Assembly: GCA_038231615.1 (NCBI GenBank)
Contig: JBBRLA010000094.1
Location: 1 to 17,938 of the forward strand
Reading direction: 5' to 3'
Origin: JBBRLA01 sp038231615
Lineage (GTDB): Bacteria; Myxococcota_A; Polyangia; Palsa-1104; JAEUJZ01
DNA length: 17,938 bases
The notes below the pieces were generated by a model, which was not told where the DNA came from, did no database searches, and saw only the letters and a program-made list of their open reading frames with translations. Position 1 is the stretch's first letter. Each line of letters starts with the position of its first letter. The translations under genes were made by a program, and so were the position numbers. This document shows positions 7,481 to 15,225 of this stretch, piece after piece.

Positions 7481-9289
7481 TCAGTTCAGGTCCTCCGTCG
7501 GGATCGCCTCCAGGACGGCCCCCCGGTGTGTCGGCAGCGCCTCGGGGTGTGCGGCCAGTGCCTCCTGGTGTGCGGCCAGCAACGGCTGCTCCTGTGTCGT
7601 GGCGATCACGGTTTCGACCGGCACCTTGGGCAGCCAGTCCTCGATGTAGTAGCGATAGCCCTGCTCGGTCAGGAAGAGCTGCCGGTTCATGGCGAACTGC
7701 TGCTCGACGGTGTCCTTGGTTACCAGCGAATAGAACGTGGCCTGCTTGCCGCTTTTCTTCGGGCGCAGGATGCGCCCTAAACGTTGCGCCTCCTCCTGCC
7801 GCGAGCCGAAGGTCCCGGATACCTGGATGCACACGTTGGCGTCCGGCAAGTCGATGGAGAAGTTGGCCACCTTGGACACCACCATCCGCTTGCACTCCCC
7901 ATGACGGAACTGGGCAAAAAGGTGCTCGCGCTGCTGCTGTGGCGTCTCCCCGGTGATGAGCGGCGCGTCCAGCGCAGTCGCCAGTGCATGAAGCTGGTCC
8001 AGGTACTGCCCAATGACCAGCACCAGATCTTCCCGGTGGTTGTCGCACAGATCGACCACCGCCCGCAGCTTGTCCGGGTTTTCCGAGGCGATGCGGAAGC
8101 GGTCTTTCTGCTCGGCCACAGCGTAGGCCAGCCGCTTTTCCGGCGAAAGCGGCAGGCGCAGCTCGTAGCACGACGCCTCGGCGACGTAGCCCTGGGCCTC
8201 CATCTCCTTCCACGGCACGTCGTAGCGCTTGGGACCGATGAGGGCGAACACGTCGCCCTCCTTGTTGTCCTCGCGCACCAGCGTCGCCGTCAGCCCCAGC
8301 CGCCGCCGCGCCTGCACCTCCGACGTGATGCGGAATACCGGGGCAGGCAGAAGGTGCACCTCGTCATAGACGATGAGGCCCCAGTCGGCCCGGGTCATCA
8401 GGTCGAAGTGGGGAAAGGTTTCGCCCTTCTTCGTGGTCAGGATCTGATAGGTGGCGATGGTGACCGGGCGGACCAGCTTGCTTTTGCCGTGGTACTCGCC
8501 GACGTCGTTTTGCGACAGGGTGGTCTTGTCGAGCAATTCCTGCCGCCACTGCCTGGCGCTGGTGACGTTGGTGACCAGGATCAGCGTCTGGGTCTTCACC
8601 TGCGCCATGACCGCCATGCCGACCAGCGTCTTGCCGGCGCCGCAGGGCAGCACGATGACTCCATGACCCCCCTGCGCCCCGCCCCCGGCGGCGAAGATAT
8701 CCACCGCCTCGCGCTGGTAGGGGCGCAGCACGAGCGGAAGGCCCGCAAGGGTCACGTCCCGCAGACAGATGTCCAGCGCCACGCCGGTGGTGAAGCCGCC
8801 GCGGTCCTCGACGGGGTAGCCATGCTTCAGCAGCGCCTGTTTGAGCAACCCACGGCTCATAAGCGGGATAACATAACCTTCCGGGCGCTTTTCGCCGAGC
8901 AGCGGGGTGACCGACTTCAGGCCCGAGACCTCGCGCAAAAGCAGGGGCTCGGTGGCGCAAAGCAGCAGGTCCCCCTGTAGGGTGCGTTCGAGGCGCAGCT
9001 TGCCGTAGCGGTTGGTGAAGTCGCGGATGTCGGAGATGACCACGTCGGGTACGGCGTACTTGGCATGCTCTTTCAGGGCGGCGACGATCTCGTCGGCGCC
9101 ATGGCCCGCAGAGGCGGCGTTCCATAGCGAGAGGGGGCTGATGCGGTAGGTGTGGACGTGCTCGGGAGACTTGACCAGTTCGGCGAAGCGGGCCAGTGCG
9201 TCGCGGGCGGCGGGATAATTGGGGTTGTCCACCTCCAAAAGGAGCGTGCGGTCGCTCTGGACGATAAGCGGGTTTTCCGGACGGGGCAT
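7481..9289 (-). CDS. XPB/Ssl2-type superfamily 2 DNA helicase
   Basis: 602 residues. Residues 1-185 form the N-terminal damage-recognition-like region seen in bacterial XPB. LRPYQREAV (188-196) is the Q-like motif, PCGAGKT (215-221) the Walker A, YDEVH (308-312) the DExH box and LTAT (333-336) motif III. RED (339-341) is the XPB-specific motif used in strand separation. VSKVANFSIDLP (471-482) and QRLGRILRP (502-510) are motifs V and VI. All catalytic residues appear intact. It should be an ATP-dependent 3'-5' DNA helicase acting in the cytoplasm, probably in nucleotide excision-type repair; bacterial members are not essential and their role is poorly fixed. The C-terminus has a short heptad-like tail (AAHQEAL, AAHPEAL, PTHRGAV). 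The start ATG 9289 follows AGGG seven bases upstream. The partner gene follows after one base. Confidence 0.93.
   Translation of the reverse strand: MPRPENPLIVQSDRTLLLEVDNPNYPAARDALARFAELVKSPEHVHTYRISPLSLWNAASAGHGADEIVAALKEHAKYAVPDVVISDIRDFTNRYGKLRLERTLQGDLLLCATEPLLLREVSGLKSVTPLLGEKRPEGYVIPLMSRGLLKQALLKHGYPVEDRGGFTTGVALDICLRDVTLAGLPLVLRPYQREAVDIFAAGGGAQGGHGVIVLPCGAGKTLVGMAVMAQVKTQTLILVTNVTSARQWRQELLDKTTLSQNDVGEYHGKSKLVRPVTIATYQILTTKKGETFPHFDLMTRADWGLIVYDEVHLLPAPVFRITSEVQARRRLGLTATLVREDNKEGDVFALIGPKRYDVPWKEMEAQGYVAEASCYELRLPLSPEKRLAYAVAEQKDRFRIASENPDKLRAVVDLCDNHREDLVLVIGQYLDQLHALATALDAPLITGETPQQQREHLFAQFRHGECKRMVVSKVANFSIDLPDANVCIQVSGTFGSRQEEAQRLGRILRPKKSGKQATFYSLVTKDTVEQQFAMNRQLFLTEQGYRYYIEDWLPKVPVETVIATTQEQPLLAAHQEALAAHPEALPTHRGAVLEAIPTEDLN
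7514..7576. repeat. Three degenerate 21-bp repeats at the 3' end of the XPB gene
   Basis: Units 7514-7534, 7535-7555 and 7556-7576. The second and third differ at few positions; the first is more diverged. On the - strand they encode AAHQEAL, AAHPEAL and PTHRGAV near the XPB C-terminus. The tail lies outside the helicase core and may have grown by duplication. Confidence 0.7.
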
Positions 9290-9295
9290 GTAGGC

Positions 9296-9324
9296 ACCCT
9301 ATGCACGGCCGGTGGGTGCGTCAA
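9296..9324 (-). promoter_or_regulatory. Candidate promoter just upstream of the XPB gene
   Basis: On the - strand TTGACG (9324-9319, five of six matches to -35) is separated by 17 bases from TAGGGT (9301-9296, three of six to -10). Transcription would then begin close to the ATG at 9289, giving a leaderless or very short-leader mRNA. The AGGG of the same hexamer could equally be the ribosome binding site, in which case the promoter call is wrong. Confidence 0.25.
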
Positions 9325-9413
9325 GGGGAAATGTCAGTCGGCGTACAAGGTGGGGGTTGGAGACAACGGGGGGTGGGACTGTCCATGAGCTTGACATTCG
9401 TCCCGCGTTAGTG

Positions 9414-9554
9414 GTCCGCTACTTAGACGGCGCGGGCCTTTCCGAGGGCTGGTTGGTGATGTTCGACCTGCGCAAGAAAAAGTCCTGGAAGGAGATGCTT
9501 TACTCGCGCAAGAAGAGGGTCGCCGGCAAGGTGGTGTGGATGGTGGGCTGCTGA
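9414..9554 (+). pseudogene. C-terminal remnant of an ATP-binding/PD-(D/E)XK-type protein
   Basis: Within the 305-base gap 9290-9594, the + strand encodes VRYLDGAGLSEGWLVMFD, LRKKKSWKEMLYSRKK and RVAGKVVWMVGC, then a TGA stop (9552-9554). The pattern 'EGWLV-FD-RK--SW-EKL---- V-GK-V--VGC' is, from memory, the characteristic end of a large family of AAA-type ATP-binding proteins with a C-terminal nuclease-like fold, common in Deltaproteobacteria and often multi-copy. Only about 46 residues remain; the frame upstream (to GTG 9312) does not look like the family and the ATPase is absent. So this is a truncated, probably dead copy. Family naming is from recalled pattern, not a search. The rest of the gap (9302-9413) shows only the possible XPB promoter. 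Confidence 0.6.
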
Positions 9555-9594
9555 CCGCCAAGCGACGGGGGACATCGGGATGAGGCCGTAGACT

Positions 9595-10923
9595 TTACTC
9601 TGGGTGATGCAGCGTTCCTCGCGGGCCTCGGGAAAGCCAGGCATGCGCCGGGAATCCGGCCAGCGCGATCGCGACCGAGACCACCGCATCCCACGGGGCC
9701 TGGCGAACCATGCCGATCACAATGAAGACGCAGCCCCCGAACGCGACCAGCGGGACCAGCGGATAAAGCGGGACGCGATATTCCCCGGCCCCGGGCCTTC
9801 CAAAGCGTCTGCGAAGTCTGAAGATGCCGATGAAGACCAGGGCATAGAAGAGATACATGCTGAAGATCGCGAGGTCGGTGATGCGATCGGGGTTGAGAAG
9901 CAAGATCATCACAGTCGCGATGAGGGCCTTGAGTACAATCGAATCGACGGGCGTCTGAAAACGGGAGTGGAGCGTTGCGAATCGTTCGCGGAAGGGAAAT
10001 GTGCCATGAAGCGCGAGGGCGTACGGAATGCGAGTGAGCGTCAGAATGTTTCCATTCAGGCAGCCGAAGATTGAAATGAGAATCCCAAGGCTCAGCAGCT
10101 TGCCGCCGATCGGGCCGAAGAGATGCTCGGCGGCGACCCCGGCCGCCTTCTCGTTCAGGCTGGCGATCTGCTTGGGGTCGAGGACGTGGAAGAGCGAAAG
10201 GTTCACCAGCAGGTAGGCCGTCATGACCGTCACGAGGCCGATCACGATGGCGCGGGGGAGGTTCCGCGCCGGGTTCTCGATCTCGCCCGCGATGTTCGCG
10301 ACCTGCATCCAGCCGTCATAGGCCCAGAGGCACGCGAGGACTGCGGCGCCGAGGCCGGCGGCAGATTCCCGTCCGGGCAGTTCGAGGTTGAAGATCGGTG
10401 CACTGCCAAGGAAGAGCCCGGCGAGGCCAATCGCCAGGATGGGCAGCAGCTTCAACGCGGTTGTGGCGTCCGAGATCGTGCCCGCGGCGCGGGTGCTGCG
10501 GACATTGACGGCCGCCAGAAGGTAAAGTGAGAGGATCGCGATGGGCTTCTGCCGCGAGGCATCGAGGCCGAAGAACTGGGAGCAAAGGGCCCCGAAATAG
10601 AGCGCCAGGGCGGACATCAGCCCGGGGCCGTAGATCAGGACCTGGACCCAGCCGCAGACGAACCCGACGCTCTTGCCGTAAAGTTCCTCGACGTAAACAT
10701 AGACGCCGCCGGTCTTCGGGATGCGGAAGGTCATCTCGGCGACCGTCAATCCGCCGGCCAGCGACATGATGCCGCCGAAGACCCAGGCGAACAAGGCGCC
10801 GTTCGAGGTCCCGGCCGCGACCAAGACCTTGCCGGGCTTCACGAAGACCCCCGACCCGATGGCGCAGCCGATGACCAGGGAAACAGCGGTCCAGATTTTC
10901 AGTCGAACGGGATTAGCAGCCAT
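9595..10923 (-). CDS. APC-superfamily amino-acid permease (LAT-like)
   Basis: 442 residues, normal for the family, with about 12 hydrophobic segments, so an inner-membrane transporter. Near the N-terminus IGSGVFVKPGKVLVAAG (22-38) is the APC TM1 signature with the unwound G-S-G. LWAYDGWMQVANIAGEIENPARNLPRAI (about 219-246) matches the TM6-loop signature of the L-type amino acid transporter branch. Substrate is probably a neutral or broad amino acid and cannot be fixed from sequence; exchange rather than uptake is possible in this branch. Start ATG 10923 has only a weak purine run upstream. It lies 105 bases after the operon that ends at 11029 on the same strand, so it may be read with it or separately. 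Its codons look richer in A/T third positions than its neighbours', suggesting later acquisition. It converges with the remnant at 9414-9554. Confidence 0.92.
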   Translation of the reverse strand: MAANPVRLKIWTAVSLVIGCAIGSGVFVKPGKVLVAAGTSNGALFAWVFGGIMSLAGGLTVAEMTFRIPKTGGVYVYVEELYGKSVGFVCGWVQVLIYGPGLMSALALYFGALCSQFFGLDASRQKPIAILSLYLLAAVNVRSTRAAGTISDATTALKLLPILAIGLAGLFLGSAPIFNLELPGRESAAGLGAAVLACLWAYDGWMQVANIAGEIENPARNLPRAIVIGLVTVMTAYLLVNLSLFHVLDPKQIASLNEKAAGVAAEHLFGPIGGKLLSLGILISIFGCLNGNILTLTRIPYALALHGTFPFRERFATLHSRFQTPVDSIVLKALIATVMILLLNPDRITDLAIFSMYLFYALVFIGIFRLRRRFGRPGAGEYRVPLYPLVPLVAFGGCVFIVIGMVRQAPWDAVVSVAIALAGFPAHAWLSRGPRGTLHHPE

Positions 10924-10946
10924 GGCAGGTTTCTTTGCATCCTACA

Positions 10947-10961
10947 CCCCTTGACAAGGGG
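10947..10961. other. Short perfect hairpin between the TPR gene and the permease gene
   Basis: CCCCTTG, one base, CAAGGGG: a perfect seven-base palindromic stem (realistically six pairs with a three-base loop). It lies 68 bases after the stop of the last operon gene on the - strand and 24 bases before the permease start. No T run follows it, so it could be a weak terminator, an mRNA 3' stabiliser or an operator site. The gap 10924-11028 holds nothing else clear. Confidence 0.35.
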
Positions 10962-11028
10962 CACACCAGTTATTCAGGCAGTTACCGGGACCTCCAGCTG
11001 CAGAATGTCTCCCGGCTTGTCCGAACGA

Positions 11029-11646
11029 TCAGCCGCCGCTCGCCTTGAGTCCGTCCCGCGCCAGGGTGTTCTGCGGGGCGATGTCCAGCACCTCGCGGAA
11101 GTGCTTTTGCGCCTCGGCCGCCTGCCCCTGCTTGAACAGCGCCCAGCCCAGGCCGGCCAGCACCTCCACGTCGCTCGGGTAAAGCTGGTGCAGCCTGGCG
11201 TAAAGCGCCACGGACTCGTCATAGCGGTGTAGATTGAACAGGCTGAACGCCATGCGCAGCGTCGCCAGGTAGTTTGCCGGGTCCAGCTTCAGCACCCCCT
11301 TGGCATGGGTCTCGGCGTCGGTCCAGCGCCGCAGCGCCAGTTCGGGCAGAAGGATGCCCACCCGCGGCTCCACCGCCTTGGGACAAACTGCGATGGCCTT
11401 GGTGTACGCCTCCACCGCCTCGTCGTTCCGCCCCAGCCGGTAGAGCAGCCAGGCCCGGCGGAGCTTTACTGTGTAGCCCTCCTTCTGCGGCGACGGGATG
11501 CGGTCCATCGCCGAGAGGGCGTCGGCCAGCTTCCCGGTGGCCTCGCTGTCATAGGAGTGCTGGAACAATTCAGGCGGCTCCTCGGACCACGCCGGGCCAG
11601 CCAGGGAAAGCAGCAGCCAAAGGGACAGGATCGAACGCTTCTTCAT
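11029..11646 (-). CDS. Exported tetratricopeptide-repeat protein, last gene of the six-gene operon
   Basis: 205 residues. The start is taken at ATG 11646 because AAGGAG lies six bases upstream. An alternative ATG at 11664 overlaps the stop of the upstream gene (ATGA) and would add only six residues before the same signal peptide. Signal peptide: MKKRSILSLWLLLSLAG with cleavage after about AWS (residue 21). The rest is helical TPR: about 57-90, 94-122, 124-157 and 160-194, with typical A/G-Y-P spacing such as GRNDEAVEAYTKAIAVCP and ATLRMAFSLFNLHRYDESVA. It should be a periplasmic scaffold. Residues 165-200 closely match a block in the first gene of the operon. The open frame runs further upstream to 11934, but that is shadow coding against the UT-M23 gene. 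Confidence 0.85.
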   Translation of the reverse strand: MKKRSILSLWLLLSLAGPAWSEEPPELFQHSYDSEATGKLADALSAMDRIPSPQKEGYTVKLRRAWLLYRLGRNDEAVEAYTKAIAVCPKAVEPRVGILLPELALRRWTDAETHAKGVLKLDPANYLATLRMAFSLFNLHRYDESVALYARLHQLYPSDVEVLAGLGWALFKQGQAAEAQKHFREVLDIAPQNTLARDGLKASGG

Positions 11647-11660
11647 GATCACTCCTTGTG

Positions 11661-13859
11661 TCATCTTTGATTCTCTTCGTGGGTCTGTGTCGTCGTCGCC
11701 ACCCGCTCCGCCGCGGCCCGTCGCCCACGCACCGTGACCTCCACCGCCAGGAGCCCCCCGCCGGGGGCCAGCGTCGCCTTGGTGCGGATGATGGGCACTC
11801 CGGCGCGGTCGCGGGACAGGGACTCCCCCTGTACCACCAGGAGGGCCCCCTCGCGCAAGAGGTGCAGTTCTACCTCGATGCCATCGTGAAGCAGGAACGG
11901 CGAGACAAAATCCGCCAGCGCCCGCGCGTGCCACGCCCGGAAGGGCCGTGCCGGCAGGTGGTCCCGCCAGCGCAAGGTCGGGTTCAGTTCCAGCGGCACC
12001 CGCGGCAGCGCCGCCCGGAACAGGTGCAGCATCGAGCGCCGCTTCCCCAGCACGTCATAGACCGTGAAGAAGTCCTCGCCCAGCTCATAGTAGAGCGTCG
12101 CGCCGTGCTCCCGCGAGCGCAGGAGCCGCCTGCCGTGCAGGTCCACCTCGCAGGTCAGGTGCTCCGCCCCGGCTTCGGCGCGCATGACCCACGTCTCGCC
12201 CAATACGAACCCCAGGTAGCCCGCGGCCTCCTCGGCCGGCAAAAGGTTGCGCGTCTCCTCGCCCTGCTGTGGGTCCATCGAGGTCTCCAGCACAGGGGCC
12301 TTGCCGGAGCGCAGGGCGACCACGTCGTTGAAGCGGCAAGGCAGGGTTCCTTCGCCGAGCTTGGCGCTTGGTTGCAGGTGGAAGTGGATGTGCGGCTGCG
12401 GCGACCGCCCGGAGTTGCCGCAGAGCCCGAGCAAATCGCCCTGTCGAACAAACTGTCCCTCGACGACCTGGACCGATCCGCAGAGCAGGTGGGCCACCAG
12501 GGAGCACAGCCCCGGGGCGTGCTGGATGAGCACGATATTGCCCCAGTTTTGCATCAGGTTGAGGTCCCCGATGGGGTTGTCGGGCACGTGGTTCACCACT
12601 TTCATCACCGTGCCGGCCGCCGCCGCCACTACCGGCAGGCGGTAGGCGTGGTAGTGCTCCGCCAGGGTGCCGTCCAGGCGGAAGAGCAGCCCATCGGCGC
12701 CGCGGACCTCGAAGTCGTGGGCATGGCGCCAGCGGCCCTGGTGGGTGAAGGCGCCGTCCACCCCTTGCGTGCAGAGCCAGGCGCCGCGGAAAGGCAGTCG
12801 CAGGCGCAACGGATAGAGCCAGCGGAAGCGCAGAAGGCGCGTACGCAGGTAGGTCAGATTCTCCTCGGGGGTGCCGGGCAGGAAGTCCACCGACTTGGGG
12901 CGGCGATCGAGCGTTCGCTGGCGCAACGCCAGCAGCACCACCAGCAGGGTGGCGTTGAAGGGCAGCACCATCACCGGTATGCCGATCCTGCCAAGCGGCG
13001 CCGCCGCCCCCGCCGCGACCAGGGCGCCGAAGACCACCCCAAAAAGCGCCAGAAGGAAGGAAGACGGGGAGGGGACGAACCACACGCCGCCCAGGGCGAT
13101 AGCGGTGAACGCGGCGTTGTAGCCCAGGACCGTCACCAGCGCCGTCTCGGGAGCGGGAAAGAGCGGGGCGCAGAAGATCGCCACTCCGGCGAAGGCCCCG
13201 GCCGCCAGCAGCGTCGCGATGCGGCTGTGAATGAGCAGGCCCAGGAGCAAGAGCGCCCCGGTCTCGGGCCGCGGCAGGAAGAAGAGCGCGCCCAGGGCCC
13301 GAAGGAAGAGATCGATTGCGTCCAGAAACCCTGGCATGGAAGCCCTGAGGATGGGGTGGGCCGCCGCCGGCAGCACCCCGCCCGCGGGAGCGGCGCCCAA
13401 AAGGAGAACGAAGATCACCAGGAAGGGCCACGAAAGCGCCGGCAGGCCCGACGCCGCGAAGTGGGCCCGCAACGCCGCCGTCAGCAAGGTGCAGGCGGGG
13501 ACGGCGCAAAGGACCAAGAATAGCAGCGGAGCGGTGCCGGCGAAACTCTGTGCCACGCCCAGGCCCAGGAGCAGCGCATTGTACCCATAGGCGCCGTCGC
13601 GCCGTGCCTCGTGGTCCAGATCCAGGAGCAGGGCGGTGGCGCTGGCCGCGGCGACGCCCAATAGGCCCCCGCACAGGGCCCTTTGCGACACCGCGGTGGC
13701 CAGCAAAAGCAGCGCCCCCACCAGGGGCGAACGGGAAAAGACCACCTGCGCGTAGGACAGCAGGATCTCCCGCACGGCCGCGACGGCATCTCGCCTCATA
13801 GTGCCACCCACTTGCATCGAGCCTCGTCTTTGGTCCACGCCGCCGTGCTCACGGGCCAT
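11661..13859 (-). CDS. Urea-transporter-family channel fused to an M23 (LytM-type) metallopeptidase domain
   Basis: 732 residues from ATG 13859; ATG 13817 or 13799 (MRRDAVAAVREILLSY) are plausible alternatives, since the channel domain starts near residue 30. Residues 30-312 show ten hydrophobic segments in the two-fold repeat of urea transporters (PF03253 type): YAQVVFSRSPLVGALLLLA with GYNALLLGLG (92-101), and LGALFFLPRPETGALLLLG with GYNAAFTAIALGG (246-258). Residues 360-500 are an M23 domain with intact zinc/catalytic motifs: RHAHD (378-382), SLVAHL (453-458) and PHIHFHLQ (489-496). About 230 further residues form a soluble, probably beta-rich tail. Urea transporters pass small neutral amides through the inner membrane; M23 enzymes cut peptidoglycan cross-bridges or glycine-rich peptides. 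Fusions of these two are recalled in other Proteobacteria; their role is not established. Which side of the membrane the peptidase faces is unclear (see findings). Confidence 0.88.
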   Translation of the reverse strand: MAREHGGVDQRRGSMQVGGTMRRDAVAAVREILLSYAQVVFSRSPLVGALLLLATAVSQRALCGGLLGVAAASATALLLDLDHEARRDGAYGYNALLLGLGVAQSFAGTAPLLFLVLCAVPACTLLTAALRAHFAASGLPALSWPFLVIFVLLLGAAPAGGVLPAAAHPILRASMPGFLDAIDLFLRALGALFFLPRPETGALLLLGLLIHSRIATLLAAGAFAGVAIFCAPLFPAPETALVTVLGYNAAFTAIALGGVWFVPSPSSFLLALFGVVFGALVAAGAAAPLGRIGIPVMVLPFNATLLVVLLALRQRTLDRRPKSVDFLPGTPEENLTYLRTRLLRFRWLYPLRLRLPFRGAWLCTQGVDGAFTHQGRWRHAHDFEVRGADGLLFRLDGTLAEHYHAYRLPVVAAAAGTVMKVVNHVPDNPIGDLNLMQNWGNIVLIQHAPGLCSLVAHLLCGSVQVVEGQFVRQGDLLGLCGNSGRSPQPHIHFHLQPSAKLGEGTLPCRFNDVVALRSGKAPVLETSMDPQQGEETRNLLPAEEAAGYLGFVLGETWVMRAEAGAEHLTCEVDLHGRRLLRSREHGATLYYELGEDFFTVYDVLGKRRSMLHLFRAALPRVPLELNPTLRWRDHLPARPFRAWHARALADFVSPFLLHDGIEVELHLLREGALLVVQGESLSRDRAGVPIIRTKATLAPGGGLLAVEVTVRGRRAAAERVATTTQTHEENQR

Positions 13860-13878
13860 CCCTTGGGGTTGCTCCGCG

Positions 13879-15225
13879 TCACTTCAGCCATTCCGGGACT
13901 TCCTCGTAGGTGGCGAAGTCCTCGACCCGTTCGGCGCGGCGGATGCGAGCGGTCTTGCCATCCACGCCGATCATGACCACCGCCGGGCGCAGGGTGATAA
14001 ACTGCATCCACTGGGTGACGTTGTAGGCCCCGACGTTGCGGAAGACCACCCGCTGCCCCGGCGAGAGCGCCGGGAACTGCATGGTGTCGCGCAGGACGTC
14101 GATATTCATGCACAGCGGACCGTAAAGGACCGTTGGCTCCATCAGCCCGCCAAACTCCTGCGCCGGCACCACGTCGTGCTTGTACCAGAAGGCGGTGAAG
14201 AGCAGGTTCACCCCGGCGTCCAGCACCAGGCCGCGCCGTCCATCCGGCAGTCGCTTGGTCGCCTCGACGGTGGACACCAGATACCCGGCCTCGTCTACCA
14301 GGGCCCGGCCGGTCTCCAGCACCAGCGTGGGCAGCTCGCGTGGGGGGTAATTCAGCTCCTTCAGCCCATCGCAAATGGCGTCGGCGTACCGCTCGAAAGA
14401 AGGGCTGGCCTGCTCTCCGGGAAGGTACTGCGCGGCCAGGCTGTTGCGTGAGGCGAACCCGCCCCCCAGGTCGATGAATGAGAGTTTGACCCCCAGATCC
14501 TCGCGCAGGCTGTTGGCCAGCCCGGCCAGCTTTGCCGCCGACTTGCCGTAGGCCGCGGGGTCCAGGATGAAGGTCCCGATGTGGCAGTGCAGGCCGGTCA
14601 GTTCCAGGCGCCCGCCGCTGATCAGGCGGTTGGCCGCCTCGCGAGCTTGCCCCGACTCCAGGTTCAGGCCGAAGCGGCTCCATGCAGGCAGCCCCTCGAC
14701 GGCCAGGTTGATGCGCAGGGCAACCTTGGGACGCAGGCCCAGGCGCTCGGCGATGCGCTCGATGCGCGCCAGTTCGTCAAAATTGTCGATGTGCAGCATC
14801 GACCCGCCGCGCAGGGCCTTCTCGATGGCGGCGTCGGGCTTGTAGGGGCCGTTCCAGTGGATGTGGTCGGGCACCACGCCGGTGCGCAGCGCCTTGTCGT
14901 ACTCGAAGGGCGAGACCACCTCGGCCCACGCCCCTTCTTTGTGGAACACCCGGCAGATGGCCTCCAGGTAGTTGGTCTTGTAGGACCAGGCGATGCGCAC
15001 CCGGGCGTAGCGGCGGCTGAACGCCTGATGCAAAGAGCGGTAGCGTTCCTGCAAGCTGCGCTCGGAGAAGACAAAAAGCGGCGACCCGTGTTGGGCCACC
15101 AGATCGGCGATGGACACGCCGTCGATATGGGTCAGTGGTTGCACGCCCTGGACGCGACCGAACTTGTTCATCTGGCCCATCTGGTGACGGACCAGGGTGG
15201 GGCGCTGATAGGCGGGCAGGCTCAT
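13879..15225 (-). CDS. PLP fold-type III amino-acid decarboxylase (Orn/Lys/DAP/Arg family)
   Basis: 448 residues from ATG 15225, with GGAGGG just upstream and the ATG overlapping the ATP-grasp stop (ATGA). The open frame reaches 15576 but that part belongs to the ATP-grasp gene. Motifs of the family in order: WSYKTNY with the PLP Lys83; HCHIGTF (213-219) with the PLP-stacking His215; DLGGGF (252-257), the phosphate-binding Gly loop; ETGR (304-307) for EPGR; GPLCMNIDVL (369-378) with the catalytic Cys372 supplied to the neighbouring subunit; and GAYN (399-402). All key residues are present, so it should be an active dimeric cytoplasmic decarboxylase. The family includes diaminopimelate, ornithine, lysine, arginine and carboxynorspermidine decarboxylases; the substrate cannot be fixed here. 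The Asp of EPGRxxVxxAG regions and length are closer to the LysA-like branch, but the gene is in an accessory operon with no lysine pathway around it. Confidence 0.9.
   Translation of the reverse strand: MSLPAYQRPTLVRHQMGQMNKFGRVQGVQPLTHIDGVSIADLVAQHGSPLFVFSERSLQERYRSLHQAFSRRYARVRIAWSYKTNYLEAICRVFHKEGAWAEVVSPFEYDKALRTGVVPDHIHWNGPYKPDAAIEKALRGGSMLHIDNFDELARIERIAERLGLRPKVALRINLAVEGLPAWSRFGLNLESGQAREAANRLISGGRLELTGLHCHIGTFILDPAAYGKSAAKLAGLANSLREDLGVKLSFIDLGGGFASRNSLAAQYLPGEQASPSFERYADAICDGLKELNYPPRELPTLVLETGRALVDEAGYLVSTVEATKRLPDGRRGLVLDAGVNLLFTAFWYKHDVVPAQEFGGLMEPTVLYGPLCMNIDVLRDTMQFPALSPGQRVVFRNVGAYNVTQWMQFITLRPAVVMIGVDGKTARIRRAERVEDFATYEEVPEWLK

Noticed and set aside
7784..8980. 398-residue open frame on the + strand
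   Set aside because: Antisense shadow of the XPB helicase, whose motifs are clear; the + frame shows no family pattern.
10947..10961. Hairpin as a rho-independent terminator
   Set aside because: No T run follows on the transcribed strand; kept only as a hairpin of unknown role.
12085..13674. 529-residue open frame on the - strand
   Set aside because: It is the out-of-frame shadow of the UT-M23 gene: a low-complexity Arg/Pro/Gly sequence with no fold-like pattern.
13879..15225. Decarboxylase as the cell's diaminopimelate decarboxylase for lysine synthesis
   Set aside because: No other lysine gene is near, the operon is of accessory type, and motifs do not separate the substrates. Left as family level.
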